This document shows positions 34,213 to 47,946 of a stretch of 64,000 nt of DNA, one piece after another. The notes beneath the pieces were generated by a model that was not told the DNA's origin, made no database searches, and saw only the letters and a list, made by a program, of their open reading frames with translations. The stretch comes from Quillaja saponaria. Lineage: Eukaryota > Streptophyta > Magnoliopsida > Fabales > Quillajaceae. The stretch covers positions 17,688,001 through 17,752,000 of the forward strand of contig CM055613.1 in NCBI GenBank assembly GCA_029379385.1. Reading direction: 5' to 3'. How positions within the stretch are numbered: position 1 is the first letter of the stretch; every line of letters starts with the position of its first letter. Position numbers and translations under genes: made by a program.

Positions 34213-36918
34213 GGAGCCATGTATCCAAGTGTTCCTCTTGCTGCTATCAAAAGGACAATAGTATCATCTACCAGATAAAGCTTTGAAAGTCCAAAGTCTG
34301 AAACCTTTGGAACAAAGTTTGCATCAAAAAGAATGTTATGAGGCTTGATATCAAAATGCGGAATTTGCATGTCACAGCCCTGATGGAGGTAATCAATCCC
34401 ACGAGCCACACTAAGAGAAATTTCATATTTTTTCTCAGTAGTTAAGGAAATACTTCCATCTTTGGGAAAAATGTACTTATCCAGAGACCCATTAGACATG
34501 AATTCATACAAAAGAGCTCGCTTTGAACCCTCAACATAAAATCCAACAAGTTTCACCACATTCAAATGGTATATCCTTCCAATTGTTGCAACTTCACTAA
34601 TGAAATCTTCACCATCAGTTTTGGACTTGCCTTTCTTATTGCTACGAAGGTCCACTGCATAGCTTTCCTTTATAAACACAACCAAAACCCTCTTCACCAA
34701 ACTTGATCTGGAAACCACTGGTCATGTTCTTTATTTCTTTGTAATAGTACCTCATGGGATTTAGGTTGTTATTATCTTCAAGAAAACTTTCAATGATTTT
34801 GTACATTGATAAATGCCTTCTTCTCCATTTGTAGATCAAGAGCACAATCAAAAATGAAGATTCCAAGTAGAAATCTGACAACAATGTAGCACGGTGTTAA
34901 CAAGCCTATTATATCGAATGGTCCATCCAGACCTAGTTCTGTTGAAGAGTGATAGCTTGGCTCCAGTTCTGTATGATTATATCTCCAAAGGATGTACATA
35001 TTATGTCATGGTTAGTATTGTACAATAATTTAAAATTCTTATCTATTTCTCAGAAATACTACTTACACAACTCTCGTGCTGTTGTAAATTCATTCATCTT
35101 TCTTATCAAATGTTGATAATGTAGTTCTCTTATGCTGATAAAAAAATTGATATTATAATGCTTGGTTTACCAGTGTCTGATAAGAAAGTTTCTGGAGTGT
35201 ATGAAAAAATTCTATGCAAGTAGTATTGTTGTATACAGCATACTTATTATTGACATCTTAAATGAAATGCTTTGATGCATGTTTGGTTTTTGTGTATGCA
35301 TCATCTTCATCTTTTTCTCCACATTAGAACTGTTAATAAATTCAATTTTATAGAAGCTCTACTTACAAATAGATGGGAAAATGAAGAGAAAGGAAAGTAG
35401 ACTGAGGAGAGAAGTGCAGGATCTTACCATACTTTACACCAGTGAAGAAAGCTGCAAGAAAATTTAGATTTGTTAACCAAATAGAAGAAATTACACAGAT
35501 AAGTAAAAAGAGAGGGAAATTACAATTAAACAGACCTGTCCTTCCTTCCTCTGCCTTGGTGGTTAGGCTTCTAACCCTCCAAAGGTCAGAGGTTTGAGTA
35601 AATAGAATGAGAAAACAACTACAACTGGATAAACAAAAAATTTCAAGGGCCTAGATGACATGTTAGGTTGTCAATTGTGTTCTATTTAGTCTAACATTTA
35701 GTTGGCCTTATAAGCAACCAACAAACTCGTGGAAACTAAGGTATTAAGAACTATATTTTGACATTTAGTTTGACATTTCTTGTTTTACCTGGAGTTTCGT
35801 TTGATTTTGATGATGAACACGTATCTTAGTTTTTGTACCCATAATAAGCTTTGAGATGGCGTGGAATGAATAAATTCTCAACGCAGTCAAAACTTTTGTC
35901 CTTGGAATAGCTTAAACTTGAAGAGTAAAACGTCAAAAAATAAGAACAAACACTTAGCAAAAAAAAAAAAAAAGGAGAGCAAAGATGGTTAGGTAGAGTC
36001 CTCACCTTGGGCATAGCTGCGGACAACTGTCCAAGCTCCTAAATCATCCAAAAAAAGAAAATCAATATTTCACAAGCTTAGCAAGTTTTACAAATCAAAA
36101 CAATATGGACTGAATCCTTACGAGTAAGAAGAGGTCGATGACGGTCTATTGTACAGTTAGGCTAGTTAGGCTAGTTGGAATCAATATCCAAGTAACATGT
36201 GCTAAATTAGTCTTGTGTACCGTTACAGAAACTTTGCAGCCATGAAAGCTTAAATTCATAGACCATCTGTTTGTCAATGTCTATGTAACTCAACACGACA
36301 CGATAAGTAAGATACCATCAACTCAGATACCGTTACGTGGTTGCTAACATCAACATAAAAATTCTATTTATGGTCTGAAGAATAGGTACCACTTATGCAA
36401 GGAGCAGTGTCCACATGAAGAAGAGAATTGACTGAATTTGAGTAGTTCAAGTATAGTATTGCTTTTGACAGTTCAGGATTCAATAGAAGAGCTAGGCCCA
36501 AAAATGCTATCTATATCTGTTGAATGAGACCCGACTCCGAAGGGACTATATGGACATTCTGGTGTGAAATTAGCATCATTTAGAAAATAACAAGGTAAAA
36601 AAGACAATTATCCTTCTGGATACCGGAATCCACGACACAGATTGTGTAGTTGTTGTAATTTATTGCCTGCACAAGTGCACATAGTATTTCCCATAATGCA
36701 AATACAATACAGTGAGGTTGTTATCACAGCTCAGATTGTACCTGATGTCGCCGCAGTTTGCTTGATCGTCTTTGAGTCGGAAGAGTGGCTTAGTTATGGA
36801 TGTTGCCATAGGAAGCTGGAGGACATGGATGATTATCAGTTCCATTGCAAATTTCAGGTAATAAATGCAAAAGAAGAACGACAATTGATGTTGCAGATAT
36901 TTGCATTTTGCTAACCAT

Positions 36919-37226
36919 GGAGAGCTAGTGGGCCAGCAAGAAAAAGGAAAGAATTATTTGCACCATACTCTCTGTCATATAAAGCTAATCTCTGGTAGGA
37001 TTCAGAATCTTAATCAACAAGTCAATTATCTAATTCTAAAAAATACGTACTAATTCACTATTAATACATAGAAGCTGAGTTTCTTCATAAGAAGTTTCAA
37101 CATGATAAGGAATACTACCACCAATTAATAGAAAAAGCCTAGAATCTAGACGCAAACAACTAAGTCATTTCAAGAAATTACTTGGTCTAGCTCAGCTTCT
37201 ATTAATTCAGTCCAAACTGGCAGAGC
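36919..37226. promoter_or_regulatory. Shared 308 bp spacer between divergent kinase genes
   Basis: The start codons of kinase A (minus) and kinase B (plus) are 308 bp apart, back to back, so this spacer should hold both promoters. ATATAAAGC near 36978 is a possible TATA element. No W-box core TTGACC was noticed. Confidence 0.5.
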
Positions 37227-39671
37227 ATGGACAAGGATAGTTTCTTTGAAATGGCCATCTCTTCGGTTTTCTTCTTGTTCATGGGTTGTCTTTGGTATAG
37301 AGCTTGCATCAGGCCTAGATGACTGCCCAGAGTCAAGGTGTGGAGATGATGGACCTGTCATCCGGTTCCCGTTCAGAATTAAAGGCATCCATCCAGAGCA
37401 CTGTGGCTATCCTGGTTTTGAATTATCATGCACGGGATGAATGGTACTCTGCTTGAGCTGCCAGTGTCAATTAATCTCCATGTAAACAATATTGATTACA
37501 AACTGCAACTGATCCAGGTATATGATCAAAATAAATGCCTATGGAGACAGATTCATAGCCTCAGATTATCAGCTTCTCCATTTTATTTCCAAGATCAAGT
37601 TGTCATCCCCTATGGCTCCACTCTCATCAATTGTTCACCGGCAGAACGATATTTTCACCAATCCGATGTGATTCCATGCCTATTTAGCCCTGCCTACAAA
37701 GTATATGCGGTTACGCCTTACACAAAAAATCAGAGATTGGCTCCTTTCATTTTGCAGCAAGATATATAACACTCCTAAAACCCCATTTGATCTTTATATG
37801 GAGGATAACATTTATTTGGTATGGTCTAAACCAATCAGTCAACACTGCGAAGCAAAAGGCAGAAAATGTAGATTGAAGAATAATAGTACTAATTATGAAA
37901 CCGAATGTGCTCGAAATCAGAAAGGTATGTCCGCATAAGCTTTTCGATTAAGAACTTTCCTCTATAACATTAAATTTTCATTACCTCATAAATAGTAGTA
38001 GCTTACTTGAATGAAAACATTGCTTACCACTGTTTCATTAATAATTCCATGAGAACTACTGGGTTAATTTCGATGCAATCATAACAAGTGGAACTAGAAT
38101 AATGGATGATGTTGTAGTCATTTGCAATTTAATGTCTTCAAATAAATAGTCCTTCCAAATCTATACAAGAAATTATGTAAGTCTTTTGACATGAGTTACA
38201 TGCATTATGCATATCTCTTAGCAATATCCGCATATGAAGATATCATTCAGTTAAAAAAACTTATTCTTAATTTTTCTCAATATTCTTAACATGATGAGCT
38301 GACTAAACACATGACTATTATTTCCAGGTTCATCATCTACATTAGTGGCCTACAGGTCAGTTTCCAAATTATAATTTTAGTTATGATTTATGAATAAACT
38401 ATGCTGAACTCCCTGTATCATGCTGAAATTGCAGTCCCCTCCTATTTCTAAAACCTACAAGAAAAGTCCAATAATTAGACGAAATAACTATGTTGTATGC
38501 AAGGAATTAAAATTTATTTCGAGTTACCGTTTTGATAAGTTTAAATATAAGAACGATTCATAAAATGCCTGGAAACGACATGAAAATAGTAAATTATTTG
38601 GAAACACATATATTATAGTAAATTTAAGTATACTAAGGTAAGGTTTTTAATATTGATATACAAAGTGAAAGAAAATAACAAACTATAATCATTTCCAACC
38701 TTAGCATATGAAAACATGAAAAAATATATATTATGTAATACATATTTGTAAATGATTTAAAATATATATAATAATTGATTGAATATATTAAAGGTTTAAA
38801 TAAAATAATTTTGATAACTCAATACAAAATATAATTTATTTTTAGATTTATCTAATTAGTAGTATAATTCTTAAGTAAAAGTTTTACTTGCATGAATTAT
38901 TTGTCCACAATATATGTAAAAAAAGTTATTATATAAAGAAAACATAACTAATTAGTTTATTGTTGTTTTCTTTGGTATAGTAGAAGTTATTAATATTAGA
39001 AACATATTATATTTTGTTAGTCTTTTCTCGATTCTATTATATTAATTAATAATTAATGATCAATATTTTTTATGTTTTTTTTTTCAACTAGTTTTGTACG
39101 ACTTTTTTTTTTTTTTTTTTCACATAAATTTGAATGAGTTAATTTATTTTTTTCCAACCAGTTTCTTAGGACACTTTTTTTTTTCCTACATAAAATTAAT
39201 GACTAAAATAATTATTTTAGTTAGAAATCTTTTAAAATAAATTAAATAAGTTAAATAGTTATTTAATTTAGTTATACGCCTTTGAAAATAATGCTTGGGC
39301 CTAACAAATTGAAAGCCCAACAAGGATACAACAGAGCTATGCTTTTAGTGACTTTTATATGAAGTGATGCGTTGAAGTTTTCTTTGTCACCATGAACAGC
39401 AGACAGATCTATACTTTGTATTTTGCACAGCTTTATAACCCAATACTTCAACATACCTTTTAGAATTTTTTTACACGAAGTATTTTTTTTGGATAGAATA
39501 CACAAAGTAAAATTTAAGTAAAATAATACTTGTACATATGTATATAAATATATATACATGTAATGCAAGAATTTATTTTCACCATATTATTAATTAACTT
39601 GAAAGTTGAATTTAATTTATGAAATTAAATTGAGGAGGGAGACAAGCATGTATATGAAATTAACTAGTAAC

Positions 39672-42600
39672 CAAGGAACAAAACTTCGTGTCTATTCACT
39701 CGTTTCGGGCGAATCGATTCGGTTTCCACACACATGGAAACGAATCACATATACAAAAACGAAAGCTTGTAGTTTCGGTAGAAATGTAGCCAATTCCACC
39801 GTTTCCAATTTAAACGGATCAACACAAATATACTAAAATTCCAAAATTGTAGGTTTGTAGGTACGAAAAAGGGAAGAAAAAGAAAAAGTAGAAAATTTTG
39901 AAAAAAAAAAGGCAGTAGATAATTGAAGGAAGAGATACTCATCTATTTTTGAAGAAGAGGATGGGAGAGCAAGTTTATACTTCGCAGGAGTGAAAGAGGC
40001 TATTCTCTTGCAGGAGCTGGAGTCGATCGAGTGTAAAGTTTAGACTATTGGAGACGAAGTTGAAGAAGAGAGAGTTGCAGAGTTCTAGACTTCTAGTTGC
40101 AGAGGATGTTGCTGGAAAAAAGAGGCAGAGACCAGAGAGAAGGGCTGCGACGCTACGTACGTATATGTGTGTATTTTTTTTTTTCTATTTTTGTAATTAG
40201 TATATTGGGCTGGGTTGGGCTAAAAATTTGTTATTGTTTCTATATAATATAACATAATAATTATATTTTAATATAATTTGTTAATCAATTTTTCTACTTT
40301 TTTTTTCTTTTCCTTGTTTTGACAATAAATTCATATATATATATCAAAATATATATATTGGGCTTTTTATTTTAAAGTTAGTTTAATTGTTGAAATAGTG
40401 AAAAACAATTAATAAATATTTGTTTATATATGTTTATTAACTTAGAATATTAGTAAATATGAATAAGTTAGAAAATAATTTTTATGTCATTAACTTGTAA
40501 CATTAGTAAATATGAATTAATTAGATTTTTTTAAAAATTTCAATTATTATTATTTTTTTATTATATAATTTATTTAAACTTTCAATTATTAATATTTATT
40601 TATAGATAGCATAAACAATGAGGTTTTTATTTTAAAGTTAGTTTAATTTTTAAAATAGTGAGCAAAACAATAGATATAAATTATTTATATATGCTCATTA
40701 ACTTAGAACATTAGTAGACATGAATTATTTATAAAATAATTTTTAAATTCATTATCCTATAACATCAGTAAATATGACTTAATTAGAAAATAAAATTTTC
40801 TATAAATTTAATTTATTTAAATTTTCAACTATTGTAATTTATATAATTTCAATTATTATTTTTGATTTAATTTCAATTATTATCTTTTTTTCCTATCAAA
40901 TTAATTTATTTAAATTTTTAGTATAATTTAATTAGATTACATGTTTATATTTTACAGTTAAAAATAAAAGATGGCTTCTTCTTCCTCAAAAGTTAAACAA
41001 TTGGCTATTGAAGAGCCACGATCTGAAAAGAAAAAGGCTGATGATATTGGATGGTTGTATTTTGAAAGAATAGGTGATAATCGTTAGCAAGTAATTTGCA
41101 ATTTTTGTGAAAAGCAAATTAAGGGAGGAGGTATAGCTCGAGACAAACAACATTTAGCTGGAGGTTATTTAAATGTGGCAAAGTGTGAGAAATGTCTAGT
41201 GAAAATTTCTAAACAAGTGAGATTGCACTTGAGAGAGAAGAAACAAGAGAATGAAAAAATGAAAGAAATATGAGGTGAGATGAGAGAAAATTTAATGACC
41301 AGGATAAGGAGAAGAGCGGGGATTAGAGAATAAGATATTGATGACACAGATGATGAGATGAGCATACACGAAAGACAAGATCTTCAATATGCAACGAATT
41401 TATCAATACATGATATATATATATGGCAGAACAAGGATATAGGCAAGTTCTACATCCAAAGATGGAGCCCACACGAACTCGCAATTTAAGTCGTACTCAA
41501 AGTGTGAAAGAAGGTTTTGAAAAGTTTACTAGGAGAGAAAAAGGCCCAAGCAGAGAAGAGATAGATCAAAGCATATATAGGCAACAAGATGTTGAAAAAC
41601 ATGTGGAATCCAAAAAAGTGGGCAAAGTCAGCAAAACATTCTATTGGAAAATTCTTTATTTATCAAAATATTGCTCTTAACAAAGCACAAGGGCCATATT
41701 ATCAGTATATGATTGATGAAATTGCACATGCAGGGGTTGGACTTGAAGGGCCTACTCCTTATGAAATCAGTGGTCCTATTTTGGAGGATGAGATAGAGGA
41801 ATTGAAGGAATATATTGATGAATTTAAAAAGAAATGAGAGGTTTATGGAGTGACTCTAATGTGTGATGGATGGACATCTATAACCCATTTGCCAATAATA
41901 AACTTTTTGATTTATTGTGATGGAAAGACATTTTTTCACAAATCAAAAAATACAACATAGATTGACAAAGTTGCTAATTATCTTTTCCAGTTGATGGATG
42001 AGGTTGTTCAAGAGATTGGTGAAAAATATGTAATTCAAATCATCACAGATAATCAATCTTCATACAAAAGGGCTGCATAGTTATTGATGGATAGAAGACC
42101 ACATTTATATTAGACATCGTGTGCTGCACATTCTCTTGATTTGGTATTACACGACTTTACGAAATTCAAAAGTGTTTCACCTATTCTAGAGCAAGAAAAG
42201 AAGTGTACAAATTTCATTTATAATCATGGAAAAGTTCTTCATTTGATGAGGCAACATTGCACAGGTGAATTGATACGGCCAACTCAAACAAGATTTGCCA
42301 CAAATTATATTGCTCTTGAAAGTCTTATACAACATAAGAATGGCTTACAAAGAATGATGACTTCAGATGAATGGGCAATGAGTGCATTTAGTAAGGATCC
42401 AATTGGGAAGAAAATTCGCCAAACTCTTATGGATTCTAAGTTCTGGGAAATAGATAAAAAAATTATTAGCATACATGCTCCAATTGCAAAAGTACTGAGA
42501 ATGGTTGATGGGAAGAAATTAGCAACTATGCCATATGTATATGCAGCAATGATAAAAGAAAAAGAACAGATACAAGAAATTGCCCCAAATTCTTGTAAAA

Positions 42601-44544
42601 AGTATATTGATGTCATTGATGGACGTTGTCGAAAGCAGATAATATCTCGTATTCATATAACAGGTAAGCAATGAATATATATTCTAGTTATGTATGATTT
42701 TGATTATGACTTGATATTCTAAACATATCTCTAACTTGTGTTACATTTTCATTTTTTAAAAACAAAATAGCATATTACTTGAATCCTGCATACTAATATA
42801 GTGAAAATATTGGGAATCAACCAGAGTTGATAAATGCACTTAAAAATGTGGTTAATAAAATCGAACCAAGCAGTACAATAGCTTCTCATGCACTAGCAAA
42901 GGTAATAAGAAATGTTAATAGTATTGAATTTTATCTATACTTGTTGCTATTGAGAATTAACAATTTAGTTGTTAATAGGTTAAAATTTTTCGAGAGGCCA
43001 TGCATGGATTTTCAAGTCGACAAGCTGTTAAAGGAAGAGAAAAAATGGATCCAGGTAACTTGATCTTATCTAATAACTTTATTTCATTAATACAATTTTT
43101 AGTTAATGGTATAATAGTAATATATTTTTCACAGCTGAATGGTGGTTTTTGTATGGAACGGATGCTCCAAATTTGAGAAAGATTGCATTAAAAGTATTGT
43201 TACAGACAAGTTCATCTAGTGGGTAATGAAAGAAATTGGAGTACATTTGCTATTATTCACAGAAAAGTACGTAACCGACTTAACTATGAAAAACTAGAGA
43301 AGCTTGTTTATGCATAATACAACATGAGATTGAAATTGAAGAATATTATGAAAGAGAAAAGTAGGAAAAATGTTGATTTCAAAGCAATAGATTTAACCAC
43401 TGTGTTTGAAGATAATGAAGGTCTTTCTGAATGGTTAGATGATCCTGGAGATATATTATTAGATGAATTTGATGGTTATGGCCAACCAACTAGGCCAAAT
43501 GCTTATTTAGCCACTTTTGCTAATCGTTGGTCAGACACACAAGATCAATCACAAGCATATGGTATAAGAACACAAACAAGAAGAGCCAAATAGTTGATGA
43601 TGAAGAGTTTGAAAATTTAATGAGAGGATCTCAACATCGTTCCAGGTATATATCTATTGATATTGAAGAAGAAAAAGAAGAAGATAATGATGATGATAAA
43701 AGTGGTAGTGATAATAGTGGTGATAGTGGAGATGGAGGACAATGCAACAGAGGTAGAAGTTCAGGTGCAGTATTCTTTACTGAAGAGTAACGATTTAATT
43801 ATTGTACTCAAGATACTGATCATGGGTATCGACCATTACGTGAAAATGAAAAGTATTATGGTCGAATGAAAAAAAGAAATAATGAAAGTCAAATGGAAAA
43901 TGATGGAGATATAATGATGGTGGACTGTTGAAAGTTTGACTTCAGACTTTTCCTCATTTCATTTGGGTGGAATTAACATGCATAGAGATGATTCTTCAAC
44001 TTATAATTCTAGCTATGGATATGAGTCTCAACCATCTAGATATGATGCTTCTAATTTTAATTATGGTTCATTATCCTCTAATTATGGCTATGATGCATCT
44101 TCTGAATATGATACACAATCATCATCTTCTCACTTTGGTTATTTTGCTACACAAACTTAGAATATGAGACACATTTATGTCATCACATGAGTTATGATCA
44201 GTATTGTAGCTATGTTGAACAATACTATCAATTTCCTCTTAGACAATTTCAATATTCTGGATATGCAAAGGCTAGACACTCCACAGCCGGTTGGATGTGA
44301 TTGTAATTTAATATTTTTCTTGAATTACTATGTTTGTGTTATAATTGATATGTATTTATTAGTACTCTATGTACTAAATTATTCATGTTAGACACTTACA
44401 ATTACTATAATATGTGTTTTATTATATGTTTCCATGTGTTTCCTAAAAAATTAGCGTTTCTATACCGTTTCCATACTATTTCCCGAATCGTTTCCGTTTC
44501 TGGGCTTGTCGAAATGGTCCCTAGAAACAAAACTTTGTTCCTTG
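39672..44544 (+). mobile_element. Inner hAT element, 4.9 kb, with decayed transposase
   Basis: The exact 8 bp target CTAGTAAC flanks it (39664-39671; 44545-44552). The left end CAAGGAACAAAACTTCG and the inverted right end CAAGGAACAAAGTTTTG form the TIR. GTTTCCxTTTCxG subterminal motifs are dense at both ends (39700-39810; 44450-44520). It encodes a BED/DUF659/hAT-dimerisation transposase with stops. Confidence 0.93.
40971..44160 (+). pseudogene. hAT transposase (BED finger, DUF659, hATC), decayed
   Basis: The start MASSSSKVKQLAIEEPR leads into a BED-type finger (WLYFERIGDN, VICNFCEKQIKGGGIAR, then a KHL-like helix) with an in-frame stop. Then NIALNKAQGPYYQYMIDEIA, the DUF659 core (YGVTLMCDGWTSITHLPI; VIQIITDNQSSYKRA; SCAAHSLDLVLHD), a long clean stretch of 177 residues at 42141-42674 with TRFATNYIALESL, an intron-like gap, and the C-terminal dimerisation block (AEWWFLYGTDAPNLRKIALK, NWSTFAIIHRKVRNRL, LEKLVY). 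It closes with a Tyr/Ser/Asn-rich tail (43936-44160). Stops at about 41086, 41272, 41328, 41837 and others and a lesion at the usual CERNWS motif show it is inactive. Confidence 0.85.
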
Positions 44545-44552
44545 CTAGTAAC

Positions 44553-47500
44553 TATATATATATATATAATTAGATGTGTATATAATTAAAGGATTTATAT
44601 CCACCACAAATTTTTAAAGTAAGAATTTGAATTTAAAGTAGATATTTTGTTTTGTTTTTGTGTTTTTTTAGTCTTTCTTTCCCCATTTCTTGCACTGATT
44701 TTCCTTCACCCGCTTACTTTTCCTTTTTCATTTTCTAGCAATCCCATGCCCTGTTCTTGCGGTCTCTGTTTGCTCCTTATTGTGGCTGTGAATCCCCCTT
44801 TTCTTGCAGCCAAGTTCCTTAAATTGGAGAGCTTCCTTCATCCTTCTTGTTCTTAGACCATGGAAGCTCTACTCTTGGGGGAACTAGGGAGCTAGAGTTC
44901 AGTATATCTTGCGTCAATCAGCAGTAACATGTTGCTGTCTCCTGTTTTATTCCCTGCTCTTAGTCCCTTTCTTCCTCCACCACTTCATCTTGGTCGTAGA
45001 AGCAACCGTGGGTAGAGGAGCTAACTGTGCAGAGGCAGCAGCTTTGTTGTCCTGCACCTTGCCTCCACCGTGGACTCCTCTTGGAAGGGCTGCTCTTGCC
45101 TTGTGTATGCAGCAGCAAGCTTGGTTATGGTTTATAAGGTAGCCGAGTCTTATCTTAAAGAAATTCGTTAGGTAGTGTTTTTATAATCTTGACTTCGACA
45201 TATGGTTAGAAATGCTGAACTTTGGATGTTTTAACAGTTTTGTTGTTAATCCGTATTGTTTCTGTAAAATGTAGAACTTTACCTTCTCATAGTTGATGTT
45301 TGTTTCACGTTAATAATCTCGAGGGGCTGGAGATGTTCTGGTGGTTGCATAATAGCTAACATGTGAAGTTAGTTTGGCCTTATGACTTATGTTTGTCTTT
45401 ACACTTTAGAAATACTAAGCGTTTTGGCTGGAATGATCCAAGTGCAAGTGCAATTTGGAATATAATTACTTTCTTGATCTAGGGGAGCAGATGATCCTTG
45501 ACAGCAGGAGGACCTGCCCAATTAAAAAGAAAAATATTTCCTGTGTCTTATAACTTTTTTCTTCATGAATTTGAAGGTTATAATTAGATTATGTTTTGGT
45601 TGATCAATTATTTCGTAAAGGGCCCATAGTATAGGTCATATTGCTTACCTAATTAGCTAGTTAGCACCAATTAACTTGTTTATTGGATCCTAAAATCGAG
45701 AGGACAATTGGATATTATACAGAAACACCAAATAAGTTTCATCATCTAGCGTTACTGGAGAATATTCATTTATTGTAGATGCTTTTCATCAGGGAGTCTT
45801 ATGTCTTAGTATGACTACTGTCACCTAGGAAAAAAAATTGTCTGTTTCCGATTAGTTTTCCAAACATGTGTAAATAATAAACCCAAAAAGAGATGTTACC
45901 TAATAGTAACTTAGTTTTTGTTCCCTGTATCATGAATTGAAATGCTACTCACCTATTGTCCTTTTGCAATATGTATATGTTTTGTGAATCCAGGGTGACT
46001 CCTTTTGGTGTTGTACAAGATAGTTGAGAATGTTTTATCTGAAATTAAACTATTCATCCCATATTAGTGTAGGCATCTTGGAAATCGGAATTTGTATATT
46101 ATGATTGTATAGATCATGTTTTGATGAAAGTTAAATAATTTGTTTAGATTGATATCAATAATTAGAACTTGAGCAATATAGAGGTTAATAGAATTATTGA
46201 TTATATTGGAAGGTGTATGTACATATAAACACACATACATTAAATAGAATAAAATATGCATGTGAGGTATTCGACAAAATGCTTCGGAGAATTCAAATTT
46301 TAATATATACATAAACGTTAATGTACATAGGTTTCATTAGTTAAATAGTAAATTAGGAGACATGAAATTAGACTATGTTAATGTTAAATTATAGAATTTA
46401 AATTCTTCAATGATTTGAAGTAAATAACTTTATTTAAATCTAATAGTTAGAATATGAGTAAGGTTGAATTGATGAGTTGTGCGGAATTTCTTGGTGTATG
46501 TATAGACATACATACATACACATTCAAGGAATTTAAATATATTTGAAAATCTTGTAACTTGGTTTGATTGAAATTAGAAATTCATAACTCAAGTTCTTGG
46601 TTGATTTTAAACGGTTAACTTAATATGAAATCAATGCTTTAAGTGCAAGTAAGATTGAATTAAGAGATTTGTGTTGATTCTCTTGGTATGTATATATAAA
46701 ACATATACATACATGAAACAAAATTAAAGTTGCCTTTAAGGTAATTATAAAAATACCAATAAGGGATTTAGTTTCAAAGAAGAGCATAGAAATGGATATT
46801 TGAGTGTTAGTAACTAAAGAATTACAACTATGAAATTTATAAACTAAGTAATACTTGAAAATTTTAATTGCAGTTCTGGAACATATTGATACAACAACTC
46901 GCCTGAAAGCAAGAGGAAGTGATGGGCAATATCAGTAAATTGTGAATGAATAACGTATTCTTTTGTTACTAGATTAATGTGTGAAATTGTTTATGTGTAT
47001 CTGAATAAATGTATTTATATAGAATTATATAAGAATGAGTAGTGTTTAATTGAACTATTTGAATTATGCTTGACATGTGAAATTGTTTGTGTTTGATAAG
47101 GGCTAATAAAATTGATTTTTCTTCAAAATGATTTTTATATAAGAACTAGAATCCGAGTGCACCTAGGATGTTCTGATTTGATTATTTGATATGTGATTAT
47201 GAATACTCGGGTCCTGAGTTACTTTATTGACCCTTTGTGTGCTTTGAGTGTTTTAATTGATTTGATTGTATAGTGTGTTACTCGAACTGTGTTTATTTAA
47301 TTTCATGTTTTCTATATTTGCATATGTGGGACATTTAGCTGTTTAAAATTCATGTTATGTTGATATTATTTGACTTATGTATTATATCCATGTGTAGAGT
47401 GATGTTAGTACCATTTGGGTATGTTTTTTCACTCACCGAGTTTGTAGGACTCACCACTCTATTGTTAACTTTTTTTTTTTTTAGAGTAATAGAATCTCTA

Positions 47501-47946
47501 TTAGTGTCAACAATCGAAATTGGGCTTGCCAAGTAATTGGCGACAAGGAATATTCGAGATTGCTTACTTGAAGTAATGATGAAAGTTTGCAGTCACATTA
47601 GGACTTTGGTGTCCGATTTTGTATTGTGTATTAGTTCAGTTATTTGTTGTAGTTGTGGTGAGCAATGGAGAAAGCTCCTTGTATATATTGTGATTATGTA
47701 AACTGGTTGAATGTAATCAGAAATTATATGCATGTTCCAATTTACAGAAACTTTTATCAAATTTTTTAGTAAATTGTTATATATTTCAATAAATAAATAT
47801 TTATAATTAACTTGTATTTTCTAAAATTTACTTTTATGGTTTGGTTTAGTTAAGAGTCATCTATGTTTATTTGTTTGAATTTAAGATTACGAAAGTTTGG
47901 TAACTCATTTCTCTAGCTAGTCATGCATTAGTGTGGGGGTGTGACA
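44553..47946 (+). mobile_element. Gypsy-type LTR (3' end clear, 5' end not found)
   Basis: It ends GTGTGGGGGTGTGACA at 47931-47946, the mirror of the TGTAACACCCC start seen at 57149, as expected for chromovirus LTR ends. Upstream is CACTCACCGAGTTTGTAGGA followed by CTCACC (47431-47457), a block common near the 3' part of such LTRs. No primer-binding site follows, so it is a solo or truncated LTR inside the outer hAT. Sequence at 44640-45200 is C/T-rich with open frames of hydrophobic composition, probably not coding; its membership in the LTR is unproven. Confidence 0.45.

Larger units (their letters stand above)
33186..36918 (-). pseudogene. LRK10-like receptor kinase A (GUB_WAK ectodomain plus kinase), broken
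   Basis: The start at 36918 (MVSKMQIS) gives a clear signal peptide ending at CNGTDN. The GUB_WAK galacturonan-binding-type domain follows (CPPASYGNIHN, FRLKDDQANCGDIRYNLSC), with a stop and frameshift after residue 40, then WAK_assoc pieces (VNSLLHVDTAPCISG; MVYEFKLSWLQSFCNGTQD) down to about 36130. After introns come a membrane segment (SSFLIVLLIYKW) and the kinase: [41 protein letters not shown] (active-site Asp kept), VSDFGLSKL and GTLGYMAP. A transposon cuts the APE motif; [18 protein letters not shown] resumes at 33733. A 56 bp duplication near 33394-33505 shifts the frame again. The stop is at 33186-33188. Such proteins are plasma-membrane receptor kinases, several linked to rust resistance or ABA signalling. 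This copy is dead. Confidence 0.85.

Noticed and set aside
36642..36914. 90-residue plus-strand frame with several cysteines
   Set aside because: The minus strand here encodes the signal peptide and GUB_WAK domain of kinase A, which explains the open frame.
43657..44167. Lys/Ile-rich and Met/Leu-rich alternative frames
   Set aside because: They are out-of-frame readings of the acidic and Tyr/Ser-rich tail of the hAT transposase.
44647..45142. Two open frames with hydrophobic, Leu/Phe-rich translations resembling signal peptides
   Set aside because: C/T-rich composition gives such frames by chance. There is no conserved motif and the region lies within repeat sequence.
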